A DNA stretch of 64,000 bases, taken from an uncultured Pontibacter sp. (GTDB taxonomy: Bacteria > Bacteroidota > Bacteroidia > Cytophagales > Hymenobacteraceae). Location of the stretch: positions 620,001-684,000 of the forward strand of contig NZ_CANMNI010000003.1 of NCBI RefSeq assembly GCF_947499215.1, given 5' to 3'. The notes below the pieces were generated by a model. That model saw nothing but the letters and a program-made list of their open reading frames with translations, was not told the origin of the DNA and did not search any database. Both the position numbers and the translations under genes were made by a program. Numbering within the stretch: position 1 is the stretch's first letter; every line of letters starts with the position of its first letter. Below, piece after piece: positions 15,946 to 25,850 of this stretch.

Positions 15946-17607
15946 CTATTTCTTGTATACCTGCACCCCGTTCACATAGGTGCGGAGCACTTGCAGGCCG
16001 CGCATCTGGTCGTTGGCAACCTTCATCAGGTCCCGGTCCACGATGATGAAGTCGGCGAATTTGCCGGGTTCTATGCTGCCTTTCTCGTTTTCTTCGAAAG
16101 CGGCTTTAGCAGCCCAGATCGTCATGCCGCGCATGGCTTCTTCGCGACTCAGGGCGTTCTCCATCTGGAAACCACCTTCCGGCCAGTTCTCTCCATCCTG
16201 ACGAGCCACCGCCGCATGGAAACCAAATATCGGGTTAATATCCTCTACCGGAAAGTCGCTGCCTAGTGGCATGTAGCCGTTTTGGTCCAACAGTTGCTTG
16301 AAAGGGTAGGCGTGGGCGATGCGTTCCTTGCCTAGGCGGTCGCCAGCCCAGTACATGTCCGATGTGGCATGCGTCGGCTGTACAGATGGCAGCACGCTAT
16401 AGTTGCCGAACTTATCCATATCCGCAGGGTTCACGATCTGGGAGTGCTCTATGCGCCAACGCTTGTCGTTATTGCTGCCTAGCACTTCTCCGTAGATATC
16501 GAGCAACAGACGGTTTGCTGAGTCACCAATAGCATGCGTGTTCATCTGGAAGCCGTGCTGGTTGAGCAGTTTGGCGATATCGCGAAACTCCTGCTCGGAA
16601 GCCAGCAGGAAACCATAATGGGCCGTGCGGTCGCTATAAGGATTGATCAGGTTCGCACCACGGGAGCCTAAAGCTCCGTCAGAGTAAACTTTAAAAGAGC
16701 GCACATTCAGGCGATCAGACTTATAAGGGCCGTTAGCAAAATAATGGTCTTGATTTACCTTACCCGGGTTCATCATCGCGTATACACGCATCTGCAGTTC
16801 GCCACTTTTGTGCATGGCGTCCATCAGATCAACGGTAGACTTGTCCAGTCCGGCATCAGCCACAGAGGTCAGGCCTACGGCAAAGCAGTTTTTCTCTGCG
16901 TTTTGCAAAGCTTGGCGCTGTTCCTGCTCGTCAGCTTCCGGTATTTTTGAGCTAACTAAGTCGATGGCATTATCAATCAGGATACCGGTCATTTTACCGC
17001 CTTCCACTTCAACCAATCCACCCACCATTTTAGTCTGAGGGGTTATGCCCGCCAAATCCAGCGCTTTTTGGTTTACTAGAGCGGCATGGCCGTCTATTCG
17101 GGTAAGAATGATAGGAGTGTCCGGAAAGAGTACGTCCAGCGTGTCCTTAGTCGGAAATTCCTTCACTGGCCAGTCGTTTTGATCCCAGCCACGGCCCGTG
17201 ATCCAGTCCGCTTCGGGGTATGCCTTTTGCTGGTCTACTACTTTCTGCACTACTTCTTTGAAAGAGGCAGTACCATTTAAGTCAGCTGACTGCAGGCCCA
17301 GACCATAGCGGTAGAAGTGGGCGTGCCCATCAATCAGGCCGGGGTAGATGGTTTTGCCCTCGGCGTCGAGTTCTTGGGTGGCGGCATATTTGGCCCGGAT
17401 GTCGGCGGAAGTACCTACGGCTACGATCTTGCCATCTTTCACGGCAAAGGCCTCCGCCTGATCGAAGTTTTCATTCACCGTGTACACGTTGCCATTGTAC
17501 ACGATCAGGTCAACCGACTCGCCGCCGGTGTTACTGGTATTGCAGCTACACAGAAGGGTGAGGCCCAGTAGGGCGGTGGCTGCAAAGGAGCGTAGTGTTT
17601 TTTTCAT
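15946..17607 (-). CDS. Exported amidohydrolase 3 family lipoprotein (YtcJ-like)
   Basis: 553 residues. The N terminus has a lipoprotein signal ending LLCSC (Cys about residue 22). The amidohydrolase barrel follows with GLIDGHAHFY (two metal His), NTHAIGDSANR, RIEHSQIV, MPLGSDFPVEDINP (metal Asp) and a C-terminal GSIEPGKFADFIIVDRD beta-sandwich segment. The family hydrolyses amide or ester bonds in cyclic or formamide-like compounds; the substrate here is unknown. AMP nucleosidase is encoded 8 bases upstream, so the two are probably transcribed together, with this gene second. Confidence 0.9.
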   Translation of the reverse strand: MKKTLRSFAATALLGLTLLCSCNTSNTGGESVDLIVYNGNVYTVNENFDQAEAFAVKDGKIVAVGTSADIRAKYAATQELDAEGKTIYPGLIDGHAHFYRYGLGLQSADLNGTASFKEVVQKVVDQQKAYPEADWITGRGWDQNDWPVKEFPTKDTLDVLFPDTPIILTRIDGHAALVNQKALDLAGITPQTKMVGGLVEVEGGKMTGILIDNAIDLVSSKIPEADEQEQRQALQNAEKNCFAVGLTSVADAGLDKSTVDLMDAMHKSGELQMRVYAMMNPGKVNQDHYFANGPYKSDRLNVRSFKVYSDGALGSRGANLINPYSDRTAHYGFLLASEQEFRDIAKLLNQHGFQMNTHAIGDSANRLLLDIYGEVLGSNNDKRWRIEHSQIVNPADMDKFGNYSVLPSVQPTHATSDMYWAGDRLGKERIAHAYPFKQLLDQNGYMPLGSDFPVEDINPIFGFHAAVARQDGENWPEGGFQMENALSREEAMRGMTIWAAKAAFEENEKGSIEPGKFADFIIVDRDLMKVANDQMRGLQVLRTYVNGVQVYKK

Positions 17608-17615
17608 GTATGTGC

Positions 17616-18389
17616 TTATTCGAAACGCATGTGTTTCACGGATTCACCCGAGTTGATCAACTCGATCAGGGAGTCTATACCGATGCTGAGGTGTTTTTCT
17701 ACATAATTAGTGGTTACCAGCTTATCGCTCTCCGAGGTTTTCACCCCTTCCGGAATCATTGGATTATCCGATACGAGCAGCAGGGCGCCGTGCGGAATCT
17801 CGTTAATGAAACCGACTGTAAAGATGGTAGCAGTTTCCATGTCGATGCCGATAGCGCGAATCTGGCGCAGGTATTCTTTAAAGTCTTCGTCATGCTCCCA
17901 TACGCGGCGGTTGGTGGTATACACGGTACCAGTCCAGTAGTCCATCTCGTGCTTTTTGATCATGGACGAAACGGAACGCTGCAGACGGAAAGAAGGAAGG
18001 GCCGGAATTTCTGGTGGCAGGTAGTCATCGGATGTACCCTCACCGCGGATAGCCGCGATCGGCAAAATCAGGTCACCAATGGCAGTCTTTCGCTTCAAGC
18101 CGCCACATTTGCCTAGGAAAAGGGCCGCTTTTGGCTTTACAGCAGAGAGCAGGTCCATTACAGTGGCTGCCATGGCGCTGCCCATGCCGAAGTTGATAAT
18201 AGTAATGTTATTGGCCGTGGCCGTCTGCATCGGTTTGTCCAGTCCTTTTATCTCTACGCCGAAACGGTCAGCGAACATACGCACATAGTTGATAAAGTTG
18301 GTAAGCAGAATATACTCGCCGAATTCATCTAAAGGCACACCGGTGTACCGAGGCAACCAGTCGCTTACAATCTCTTCTTTGCTCTTCAT
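17616..18389 (-). CDS. amn: AMP nucleosidase
   Basis: The 257-residue protein belongs to the nucleoside phosphorylase superfamily. It has FGMGSAMAATVMDLL and LFLGKCGGLK (phosphate/ribose loop) and ends with AIGIDMETATIFTVGF and LLVSDNPMIPEG, in which the D/ME signature binds ribose. This short form without the long N-terminal domain of E. coli Amn is the usual Bacteroidota AMP nucleosidase, which splits AMP into adenine and ribose 5-phosphate. A related nucleoside phosphorylase activity is possible. It is followed 8 bases later by the amidohydrolase. Confidence 0.88.
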   Translation of the reverse strand: MKSKEEIVSDWLPRYTGVPLDEFGEYILLTNFINYVRMFADRFGVEIKGLDKPMQTATANNITIINFGMGSAMAATVMDLLSAVKPKAALFLGKCGGLKRKTAIGDLILPIAAIRGEGTSDDYLPPEIPALPSFRLQRSVSSMIKKHEMDYWTGTVYTTNRRVWEHDEDFKEYLRQIRAIGIDMETATIFTVGFINEIPHGALLLVSDNPMIPEGVKTSESDKLVTTNYVEKHLSIGIDSLIELINSGESVKHMRFE

Positions 18390-18477
18390 GTTTTAAATAT
18401 AAGTAAATAGGTATAAAAAAGCCGCCTTAACAACAGGGGTTGCTGGGGCGGAGGCTGTAAAATTGGTAAATTGCGTC

Positions 18478-18930
18478 ATGGAAATGCTGAACTTACCAAG
18501 GTTTGATTACAAAATTAAGCATTCTGGCGCTAATGTCCTGATTTTTGACGCCCTTCGTCGCAAATATGTGCTGCTCACGCCTGAAGAATGGGTTAGGCAG
18601 CATTTCGCGCATTTTTTGATCGGTACCCACCAGTATCCTAAAAGCCTTATCAGTATAGAACGGGGTACCACCTACAACAAGTTGCAAAAACGTACCGATA
18701 TGTGCGTGTACGATCAGGCAGGTAAGCCCTATCTGTTAGTGGAGTGCAAGGCGGCGCATGTGCCTATTACGCAGGATGTCGTAAAACAGGTGTCGGTTTA
18801 TAATCAAGTGCTGCAGGCCCGCTATGTGGTTATCACCAATGGAATGGAGCACTACTGCTGGGAAGTAGATTTTGAAACCCGACAATTTACACCGCTGCAA
18901 GGTATTCCGGCTTTTGGAGCAGCGGTATAG
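18478..18930 (+). CDS. Stand-alone HsdR-N-like nuclease-fold protein (HSDR_N_2 family)
   Basis: 150 residues. The central stretch RTDMCVYDQAGKPYLLVECKAAHVPIT has the PD-(D/E)xK core seen in type I restriction subunit HsdR N-terminal domains (D, then ECK). It continues with VVKQVSVYNQVLQARYVVITNG. The family occurs as a conserved single-domain gene across Bacteroidota, usually without other restriction genes, and none are present here. ATG 18478 is chosen over GTG 18463 since homology-like sequence begins at MEMLNLP. A true nuclease role is unproven. Confidence 0.85.
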   Translation: MEMLNLPRFDYKIKHSGANVLIFDALRRKYVLLTPEEWVRQHFAHFLIGTHQYPKSLISIERGTTYNKLQKRTDMCVYDQAGKPYLLVECKAAHVPITQDVVKQVSVYNQVLQARYVVITNGMEHYCWEVDFETRQFTPLQGIPAFGAAV

Positions 18931-18976
18931 CACATACCCCTTGCAATTATACCCCTATTGGGTGAGTACATCATGC

Positions 18977-20854
18977 TTAATTTTTTCGCAACCAGAAATA
19001 CAGGTCGTTGGCTACCATCTTGTTTTTGAAGTACTGTACATAGGCCTTCAACTGCTGTTCCTGTGTTTCATTCATCTGTTCGGCAGGTGCCAGTTCCGGA
19101 AAGGTATGGAAGCGCAGCTCGTCCGTTGCCGTCATTTCGGTTACCCCATCTTGCCGCACGAGGTAGTACGAAACGCCATTATAGAGCAAAGCGTGACCGG
19201 TAGCGGTGCTATCCAGTACTGACTGGCCGAAGGGCAGCAGTTTATCAACAGGCAGTTGCAGGTAGTCGACCATGGTAGGCAGAATGTCGGCATGCTGCGT
19301 TACCTTTTGCACATCGGCCTCCAGCTTTTTGGCAGGATGAAACAAGAGGAGCGGAACCCTATAAAAGCCCAATTCCTGCTGGTACTCCGGTCGGATGCTC
19401 TTTTGGGTATGATCCGCTACCAGAATGAACAGAGTGTTCTCGTACCAAGGCTGCTTGGAAGCTGTCTTAAAAAACTCCCGTAACGCATGATCGGCGTAGC
19501 CCACAGACTCGTGTATCTCCAGTTCCCCTTTCGGGAACTTGCCTTGATACTGGGCTGGCACGGAGTAAGGTTGGTGAGAGCTGAGCGTGAAGACCGTGCT
19601 GAAGAAGGGATGAGCAAGTTTGCTCATTTCCTGCACCGTATACTGCAGGTATGGCTCGTCAAAAATTCCCCAACTGCCGTCGAAGTCCCGCACTTGTAAG
19701 TTAGAAGGGTACTCGTCTAGTCCATAGTAGTGCTCTATACCTGCCATGGCAGTATACTGGTTAAATCCCATGGTGCCATTGGCTGCGCCATGGAAGAAAG
19801 CCGTGGTGTAGCCCGCCTCACGCAGTAAGTATCCGGCGCTGAATATCGTGTTGGACTGGTAAGGAGAGATGATGTAAGGATCTGGCAGGAGCGAGGGCAA
19901 ACCCGACAGGATGGAGGGCAACGCCTCTATAGACTTTCGGCCATTGGCAAAGCTGTTGCGAAACAGGAGCCCCTCGCTGGCCAGCGAGTCGAGGAAAGGG
20001 GTATAACCTTCACCGTTGTTCAGGGCGCCCACATACTCAGCCGAGAAACTTTCCAGAATGATCAGCACCACGTTTTCCTGCAGTGGCTCACCTGCAGGTA
20101 TAGCATACTTGTCAGGCTGAACCGGTAAAGCAGCTAGCAGTTCCTCATCCGACGCAAAAAAGTGCTTTTCTTCTAGCGTACTTTTTCCCAAGCTCTTAAT
20201 AAAAGTGAAAGGCGAGTTGAGTGAGAGATGGCCTAACGAAGTATGTTCCTGCACAAAGGCATGCGCCGGATGCAATGGCTTAAGTTGTGTACCGCCTCTT
20301 ATACCCAGCACAACAAAGGCCGCCACTAGCAACAGACGCAAATAGCGCTGCCACACGACTAGTATGTTGGAGGGTGTAGCACTCGCTGTAGGGTAGAGTT
20401 TGGTTATAGCCACTAACAGCCCCACAAAGCCAAGTCCTATGTACCAGTAGTAGCCGGCCAGTTGCCCTAGCTGCCCCAACACATCACCTGTAATAGTGAG
20501 TATCTCGTTGCCCGATCGTCTGCCTATAAATTTAAAGAACTCCACATCGGCCAGCGCCAAGGCTATAAATGGCGCATTGGTCAGCACAAACAGCCACTGT
20601 AGCGTACGCTGGTATACCGGATGCTGCAAATTGCCATGCGGCAGGAGCGAAAGCAGGATGAAAAGCGAGTTGATGATGACAAGTGACGCCACGTCGAAAC
20701 GAAGACCATGCACAAAGGCCAGCGCCACTTGCCCGACAGAGGCTTCGGCGAAATGGTCGTAGTTAAAAATAAAGAAGACGGCACGCAACAAGGTGTAGAG
20801 CAGGAAAACAAGCCCTAAGCGGCGTAGCAGCAGTTGGAATGAACTGTCAAACAT
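18977..20854 (-). CDS. LTA synthase-like phosphoglycerol transferase / sulfatase-fold membrane protein
   Basis: 625 residues. The first 200 hold about five TM helices. The rest is an extracytoplasmic alkaline-phosphatase-superfamily domain with NVVLIILESFSAEYVG (metal Glu), FANGRKSIEALPSIL (candidate nucleophile Ser where LtaS has Thr), HGAANGTMGF, FTLSSHQPY (His) and FILVADHT (Asp-His). In Gram-negative relatives (OpgB, EptA-like, LtaS-like) this architecture transfers phosphoglycerol or phosphoethanolamine to surface glycans. The acceptor is unknown. It is a single-gene unit. Confidence 0.88.
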   Translation of the reverse strand: MFDSSFQLLLRRLGLVFLLYTLLRAVFFIFNYDHFAEASVGQVALAFVHGLRFDVASLVIINSLFILLSLLPHGNLQHPVYQRTLQWLFVLTNAPFIALALADVEFFKFIGRRSGNEILTITGDVLGQLGQLAGYYWYIGLGFVGLLVAITKLYPTASATPSNILVVWQRYLRLLLVAAFVVLGIRGGTQLKPLHPAHAFVQEHTSLGHLSLNSPFTFIKSLGKSTLEEKHFFASDEELLAALPVQPDKYAIPAGEPLQENVVLIILESFSAEYVGALNNGEGYTPFLDSLASEGLLFRNSFANGRKSIEALPSILSGLPSLLPDPYIISPYQSNTIFSAGYLLREAGYTTAFFHGAANGTMGFNQYTAMAGIEHYYGLDEYPSNLQVRDFDGSWGIFDEPYLQYTVQEMSKLAHPFFSTVFTLSSHQPYSVPAQYQGKFPKGELEIHESVGYADHALREFFKTASKQPWYENTLFILVADHTQKSIRPEYQQELGFYRVPLLLFHPAKKLEADVQKVTQHADILPTMVDYLQLPVDKLLPFGQSVLDSTATGHALLYNGVSYYLVRQDGVTEMTATDELRFHTFPELAPAEQMNETQEQQLKAYVQYFKNKMVANDLYFWLRKN

Positions 20855-20963
20855 TAATCAGAGAAGATATCCTTAGCGTTTTGACCACCCCTAAAAGCAG
20901 CGGCAGGTCTGTAATAAAACACAAAGATACCGAAAAAGGAGCGCATTCGGCACTCACAAAACA

Positions 20964-20998
20964 AGTGCGCCTTTCCGACTAGGTCAGAAAGGCGCACT
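20964..20998 (-). terminator. Intrinsic terminator after alanine dehydrogenase
   Basis: Stem AGTGCGCCTTTC/GAAAGGCGCACT (20964-20975 with 20987-20998) lies 27 bases beyond the ald stop. Reading on the minus strand it is followed by TTGTTTTG. Confidence 0.85.
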
Positions 20999-21025
20999 GC
21001 TTATAAATAGAGGTCTATACCTTGA

Positions 21026-22138
21026 TTACAGTACAGAATCAACTTCTGTATACTCCAAGTTGAAAGCTTCCGCCACACCTTTGTACACCACTTTGCCCTG
21101 TACCACGTTCAAGCCAAGCTTCAGCTCATTGCTGTCGGCGCAGGCTTTTTTCCAGCCTTTATTGGCCAGTTGGATCGCAAATGGCAGGGTTGCGTTGGTA
21201 AGTGCCAGTGTAGAAGTATAAGGAACAGCACCGGGCATGTTGGCTACGCAGTAGTGTACCACATCATCGATGATGTAAGTCGGGTTCTCGTGCGTAGTTG
21301 GCTTGCAGGTTTCAATGCAACCACCTTGGTCAACGGCTACGTCCACTACCACAGTACCCGGACGCATTTCCTTCAACATGTCGCGTGTGATCAGGTGAGG
21401 GGCTTTCGCACCCGGGATCAACACGGCACCGATTATCAGGTCATGCGTGGAAAGAAGTTCGCGGATGTTGTATTCGTTCGACATGAACGTGTTCACGTTG
21501 GCTGGCATGATATCGTCCAGATAACGCAGACGAGCAAGGTTTGTATCGAGGATGGTCACATCGGCACCCATACCTGCAGCCATCTTGGCTGCGTTTGTTC
21601 CTACTACACCGCCACCTAGGATCATCACCTTGGCAGGACGAACACCCGGTACGCCACCCAGCAGAATACCACGGCCTTTCAGCGGTTTCTCCAGATACTT
21701 AGCACCTTCCTGCACAGACATACGGCCAGCAACTTCTGACATAGGTACCAGCAATGGAAGGCTTCTGTCAGCGCGCTCCACTGTTTCGTAGGCAAGGCAA
21801 ACGGCTTTTTGCTTGATCATGGCGTGCGTAAGCGGCTCATAAGAAGCAAAGTGGAAGTAAGTGAACAGCAACTGGTCTTCTTTGATGAGGTTATACTCCG
21901 ACTCGATCGGCTCCTTCACCTTGATGATCATTTCCGCGATGCCATATACCTCCTCAATGCTTGGCAGTATGCTGGCACCGGCTTGGGTATACAACTCGTC
22001 TGGAAAACCGCTGCCTTCACCGGCAGTAGCCTGTACATAAACAGTGTGGCCATTGCGCACCAGTTCAACCACGCCGGCAGGAGTTACGCCTACGCGGTTT
22101 TCGTTATTCTTGATTTCCTTTGGAACACCAATAATCAT
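21026..22138 (-). CDS. ald: Alanine dehydrogenase
   Basis: The 370-residue NAD-dependent enzyme interconverts L-alanine and pyruvate plus ammonia. It opens with MIIGVPKEIKNNENRVGVTP, the family N terminus (Arg and Lys substrate contacts). It also carries MIIKVKEP, LFTYFHFA, the Rossmann loop ILGGGVVGTNAAKMA, and VDVAVDQGG with NMPGAVPYTST. Length is standard (about 370). A perfect 7-bp palindrome about 100 bases upstream may be an operator. It is a single-gene transcription unit. Confidence 0.96.
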   Translation of the reverse strand: MIIGVPKEIKNNENRVGVTPAGVVELVRNGHTVYVQATAGEGSGFPDELYTQAGASILPSIEEVYGIAEMIIKVKEPIESEYNLIKEDQLLFTYFHFASYEPLTHAMIKQKAVCLAYETVERADRSLPLLVPMSEVAGRMSVQEGAKYLEKPLKGRGILLGGVPGVRPAKVMILGGGVVGTNAAKMAAGMGADVTILDTNLARLRYLDDIMPANVNTFMSNEYNIRELLSTHDLIIGAVLIPGAKAPHLITRDMLKEMRPGTVVVDVAVDQGGCIETCKPTTHENPTYIIDDVVHYCVANMPGAVPYTSTLALTNATLPFAIQLANKGWKKACADSNELKLGLNVVQGKVVYKGVAEAFNLEYTEVDSVL

Positions 22139-22236
22139 GTCGTTCTTTCTTATAGTATTAGATATTGGAAAAGCTGCGCAAATATACCATAACTATCTTG
22201 AAATAAAAGGCTAATCGAGAAAGCTGCTTCAACAAT

Positions 22237-22252
22237 GTGCAAACATTTGCAC
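22237..22252 (-). promoter_or_regulatory. Operator-like palindrome upstream of ald
   Basis: GTGCAAACATTTGCAC has perfect 7-bp arms (GTGCAAA/TTTGCAC) around two bases. It is 99 bases before the ald start codon in the only gene-free space upstream. A second short palindrome, ATTGCA-TCC-TGCAAT, lies at 22358-22372. Role as a regulator site is inferred. Confidence 0.4.
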
Positions 22253-22404
22253 TAGGCTGATATAAAGCGATTTGAGGGAGCGAGGGAGATGGGTGGCCGT
22301 ACAAAACTGCGGTTGAAAAGTCTGACTTTGGTAATTGAATGGGGCGGTGACCTCAAAATTGCATCCTGCAATGCCAAAAGGCTGGAACGGGAAGGTATAA
22401 AATG

Positions 22405-22431
22405 AAAAAAGGCAGTGATAAAATCACTGCC
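22405..22431 (-). terminator. Intrinsic terminator after the DUF1573 gene
   Basis: Perfect GGCAGTGA/TCACTGCC stem with 5-base loop, followed on the minus strand by six T, 30 bases after the stop codon. Confidence 0.93.
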
Positions 22432-22460
22432 ATTAGTACAAAATAAAACTATGAAAAAAA

Positions 22461-23243
22461 CTATCTGAAAGGTACCGGCTGACTGCCCTCCCTTAACATA
22501 TTCTTTTGAGCCAGACTCTCTACTACAGTTGCCTTCAGCGTGAGCTTCAGGTCTGGCATTACTATATCATTTGATACGATGGTTACCACCTCGTTTTGCT
22601 CCCTTAACATTGTGGGAATATAGGTTAGTTCCAAAGTTGCCTGCTGTCCGGGTTTTAATGCCGGCTCCGAAACTTTATAGGTTACGCAGTTGCAGTTTGA
22701 CTTCACACCCTGCACCACAAGGTCCTGCCGACCTGTGTTTTTGATTGTGAACTTCGCCACGGCTTTTTGTCCTTTTTCAAGTTTTCCAAAGCTGTGTGAA
22801 GTAGTTCCAACAGCCAAACGCGGTGAATTTGCTTTTTGTTCCAGAGTATGATTAGTTTTTAAATCTTTTGGGCCAACCTCTCCTTTTATGAAGATTACAG
22901 CATGCGGCGTAGCGGCATTGGAAGTGATAGAGATTGATTTGTGGAACGGTCCCGGACGGCCGTTGCTGTTGTACATGGCTTTAATCACACCCGTTTTTCC
23001 CGGCATGATTGGGTCTTTAGTCCACTCTGGTGTGGTACAGCCGCAAGAAGGTTGCACTTGGGCGATAACCACAGGCTTGTCGCCTACGTTCTTCACTACA
23101 AACTCATAAGAAGCTATCACGCCCTCGGCAAATGTGCCAAAGTCATGTGTCTCTTTTTCAAATTTGAGTTCGCCCTGTGCTTGGGCGGTAAAGCCGGCCA
23201 GTAAAAGGCTAAGCAGAGTAAGAAGGTAGAATTTTTTGTTCAT
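22461..23243 (-). CDS. Secreted protein with two DUF1573 domains
   Basis: 260 residues. A signal peptide (MNKKFYLLTLLSLLLAGFTAQAQ) is followed by two tandem DUF1573 beta-sandwich repeats: KFEKETHDFGTF ... PSCGCTTPEW, and SHSFGKLEKGQ ... SNCNCVTYKV. Each has the typical hDFG(T/K) start and CxCxx cysteine pair. DUF1573 proteins are abundant periplasmic or outer-surface proteins in Bacteroidota with Ig/ASPM-SPD-2-like folds; their role is not known. ATG 23243 is chosen because it starts the signal peptide; the longer frame from 23318 does not look like coding sequence. Confidence 0.88.
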   Translation of the reverse strand: MNKKFYLLTLLSLLLAGFTAQAQGELKFEKETHDFGTFAEGVIASYEFVVKNVGDKPVVIAQVQPSCGCTTPEWTKDPIMPGKTGVIKAMYNSNGRPGPFHKSISITSNAATPHAVIFIKGEVGPKDLKTNHTLEQKANSPRLAVGTTSHSFGKLEKGQKAVAKFTIKNTGRQDLVVQGVKSNCNCVTYKVSEPALKPGQQATLELTYIPTMLREQNEVVTIVSNDIVMPDLKLTLKATVVESLAQKNMLREGSQPVPFR

Positions 23244-23433
23244 AATGCGAAGTAAAGAAATTTTGCGAATGTAAAAAGAGGTTTTGCAAACAAACAAAGA
23301 TATAAAATCTTTTATCAAAAAATAGTATCAATTATTGTACCTAGTAGTATGCGGGAGGGGCTCTAATTTGAATTTAGGCTAATCTTCTGTACTTTTGAAG
23401 AGAAAATCCACAATAAGCTTTTACAGACAAGAC

Positions 23434-25842
23434 ATGCAAACTGCTGAAGCATCTATAACTCAACGATTAAGCGTTCAAGAAATACTCAATGATTACCGCA
23501 TTGGGTGGGAGAGCCGCCATGCGAGCCTTGCCGGCCGCAAAGAGGTGTTCATGGGCAAAGCCAAGTTCGGTATCTTCGGCGATGGCAAGGAAGTAGCCCA
23601 GTTGGCTATGGCCAAGTTCTTCCAGAACGGCGATTTCCGATCTGGCTACTATCGTGACCAGACTTTTATGTTCGCCATCGGTGAGCTAACACTCCAGCAG
23701 TATTTTGCACAGTTATACGCACATACCGATGTGGAGGCAGAGCCTTCCACAGCCGGTCGCGCCATGAACGGGCACTTTGGTACCCGCCTGCTCGATGAGG
23801 AGGGCAACTGGAAGAACCTGATGGAGCAGAAGAACTCCAGTTCGGATATTTCACCAACCGCATCACAAATGCCGCGCCTTGTAGGCTTGGCCTATGCGTC
23901 TAAACTATACCGTCAGAACCCTGATCTGCAGGGTATGCAGCAGTTTTCGGTAAACGGAAACGAAGTGGCTTTTGGTACCATCGGCAATGCTTCTACCTCC
24001 GAGGGCATGTTCTTCGAGGCCATCAATGCCGCCGGTGTGCTACAGGTGCCGATGTTGGTATCGGTGTGGGACGACGGTTACGGTATTTCGGTGCCAGCTG
24101 AGTACCAGACCACCAAAGGCAGTATTTCTGAAATTCTGGCCGGTTTCCAGCGCAATAGCCGTGAGGAGCAGGGCTATGAGATATTTAAGGTAAAGGGATG
24201 GGACTATGCCGCCCTTTGCGAAGCCTACGAGGCAGCCGTGAAGGTATGCCGCGAGGAGCATGTGCCGGTACTGGTGCACGTTGAGGAGGTTACCCAGCCG
24301 CAGGGACACTCCACTTCCGGATCGCATGAGCGCTATAAATCCAAAGACCGACTGGCTTGGGAGGCGGAGCACGACTGCCTTGTGAAGATGCGAGAGTGGA
24401 TACTGAGCTCCGAAGTAGCAACAGCCGAGCAACTGGACGAGATCGAAAATGAAGCCAAAGAAACGGTGCGTCAAGCCCGTAGCGCCGCTTGGAGTGCCTT
24501 TGCCGATAGCATCAAAGAAGATCACGAAGAGGCCTTGCGCCTAATGGATAGTCTGGCCAATGCCAGCGAGCATATCACCGAGATCGCCACCATTACTGAA
24601 GAGCTCCGCAAAACATCGACTCCGATCCGCAGCGACGCGGTGAGAGCCGTGCGCAAAGCGCTGCGCTACGTGCGCGATGAGAACAACCAAGCCAAACGCG
24701 ATCTAGTTGGCTGGCTGGAGCAGACCTTGGGTGAGAACGCCGACCGGTTCAACTCTTATTTATACAGTCAGTCCGTAGAAGCCGCGCTGCTGGTAGAGGA
24801 AATAAAGCCTGAGTTTGCGGAAGACGCTCCTGTGGTGGATGGCCGCGAGGTGTTGCAGGCCTGCTTCGACGCCATGCTGTCGCGTGACCCGCGTGTGTTC
24901 GCCATTGGCGAGGACGTGGGTCGCATCGGTGACGTGAATCAAGCCTTTGCCGGTTTGCAGGAAAAGCACGGTGAGCTGCGTGTAACCGACACCGGTATCC
25001 GCGAGTGCACCATCATCGGACAAGGTATAGGTGCCGCCCTGCGTGGTCTGCGCCCGATAACTGAAATCCAGTACCTCGACTACTTATTATATGCCATTCA
25101 GATTCTGTCTGACGATGTGGCCTGTTTGCAGTACCGCACCAAAGGAGGACAGAAGGCCCCGCTAATCGTGCGTACCCGTGGTCACCGTCTGGAGGGTATC
25201 TGGCACTCCGGTTCTCCGATTGGTATGATCCTGCACAGTATCAGAGGGATGCATGTGCTTGTGCCTCGTGACATGACGCAGGCCGCAGGTTTCTACAATA
25301 CATTGCTTAAGTCTGACGAGCCGGCGCTGGTGATTGAATGCCTTAACGGTTACCGTTTGAAGGAGCGTATACCTAGCAACATTGCTGAATTCACTGTGCC
25401 ACTGGGTAAGCCGGAGGTTCTGAAAGAAGGTTCTGAGATTACTATAGTGACTTACGGCTCTATGTGCCGCATCGTGCAAGAGGCCGCCCGTCAGTTGGAG
25501 GAGTTCGGCATTTCAGCTGAGGTGATTGACGTACAATCGCTGCTGCCGTTTGACTTGGAGCACATGATCACAGACTCGATCCGTAAGACCAACCGTGTGC
25601 TGTTCGCCGATGAGGATGTGCCGGGAGGCGCTACCGCCTTTATGATGCAGCAGGTCGTGGATGAGCAGGGCGCTTGGCGTTACCTCGATTCCAAACCGCA
25701 GTGTCTGTCCGCACAGGCGCACCGTCCACCATACTCATCTGATGGTGACTACTTCTCCAAACCGAATCCGGAAGATGTATTCGAAGCGGTATATGAAATC
25801 ATGCACGAGGCTGATCCGAAAGCCTACCCTACGATTTACTAA
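23434..25842 (+). CDS. Fused alpha/beta E1 component of a 2-oxo acid dehydrogenase complex
   Basis: 802 residues combining both E1 subunits. The alpha half (to about 400) has the thiamine-diphosphate motif FGTIGNASTSEGMFFEAINAA with VSVWDDGYGIS and the SHERYKSKDR loop. The beta half (about 475 to the end) has VDGREVLQACFDAMLSRDPR, the FAIGEDVGRIGD start, YLRTKGG-like YRTKGGQKAP, and a transketolase C-terminal domain (ITIVTYGSM ... EDVPGG). It decarboxylates pyruvate or branched-chain 2-oxo acids and passes the acyl group to E2. E2 and E3 genes are not in the window. ATG 23434 is chosen since earlier codons are not family-like. Confidence 0.93.
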   Translation: MQTAEASITQRLSVQEILNDYRIGWESRHASLAGRKEVFMGKAKFGIFGDGKEVAQLAMAKFFQNGDFRSGYYRDQTFMFAIGELTLQQYFAQLYAHTDVEAEPSTAGRAMNGHFGTRLLDEEGNWKNLMEQKNSSSDISPTASQMPRLVGLAYASKLYRQNPDLQGMQQFSVNGNEVAFGTIGNASTSEGMFFEAINAAGVLQVPMLVSVWDDGYGISVPAEYQTTKGSISEILAGFQRNSREEQGYEIFKVKGWDYAALCEAYEAAVKVCREEHVPVLVHVEEVTQPQGHSTSGSHERYKSKDRLAWEAEHDCLVKMREWILSSEVATAEQLDEIENEAKETVRQARSAAWSAFADSIKEDHEEALRLMDSLANASEHITEIATITEELRKTSTPIRSDAVRAVRKALRYVRDENNQAKRDLVGWLEQTLGENADRFNSYLYSQSVEAALLVEEIKPEFAEDAPVVDGREVLQACFDAMLSRDPRVFAIGEDVGRIGDVNQAFAGLQEKHGELRVTDTGIRECTIIGQGIGAALRGLRPITEIQYLDYLLYAIQILSDDVACLQYRTKGGQKAPLIVRTRGHRLEGIWHSGSPIGMILHSIRGMHVLVPRDMTQAAGFYNTLLKSDEPALVIECLNGYRLKERIPSNIAEFTVPLGKPEVLKEGSEITIVTYGSMCRIVQEAARQLEEFGISAEVIDVQSLLPFDLEHMITDSIRKTNRVLFADEDVPGGATAFMMQQVVDEQGAWRYLDSKPQCLSAQAHRPPYSSDGDYFSKPNPEDVFEAVYEIMHEADPKAYPTIY

Positions 25843-25850
25843 ACAGTATT

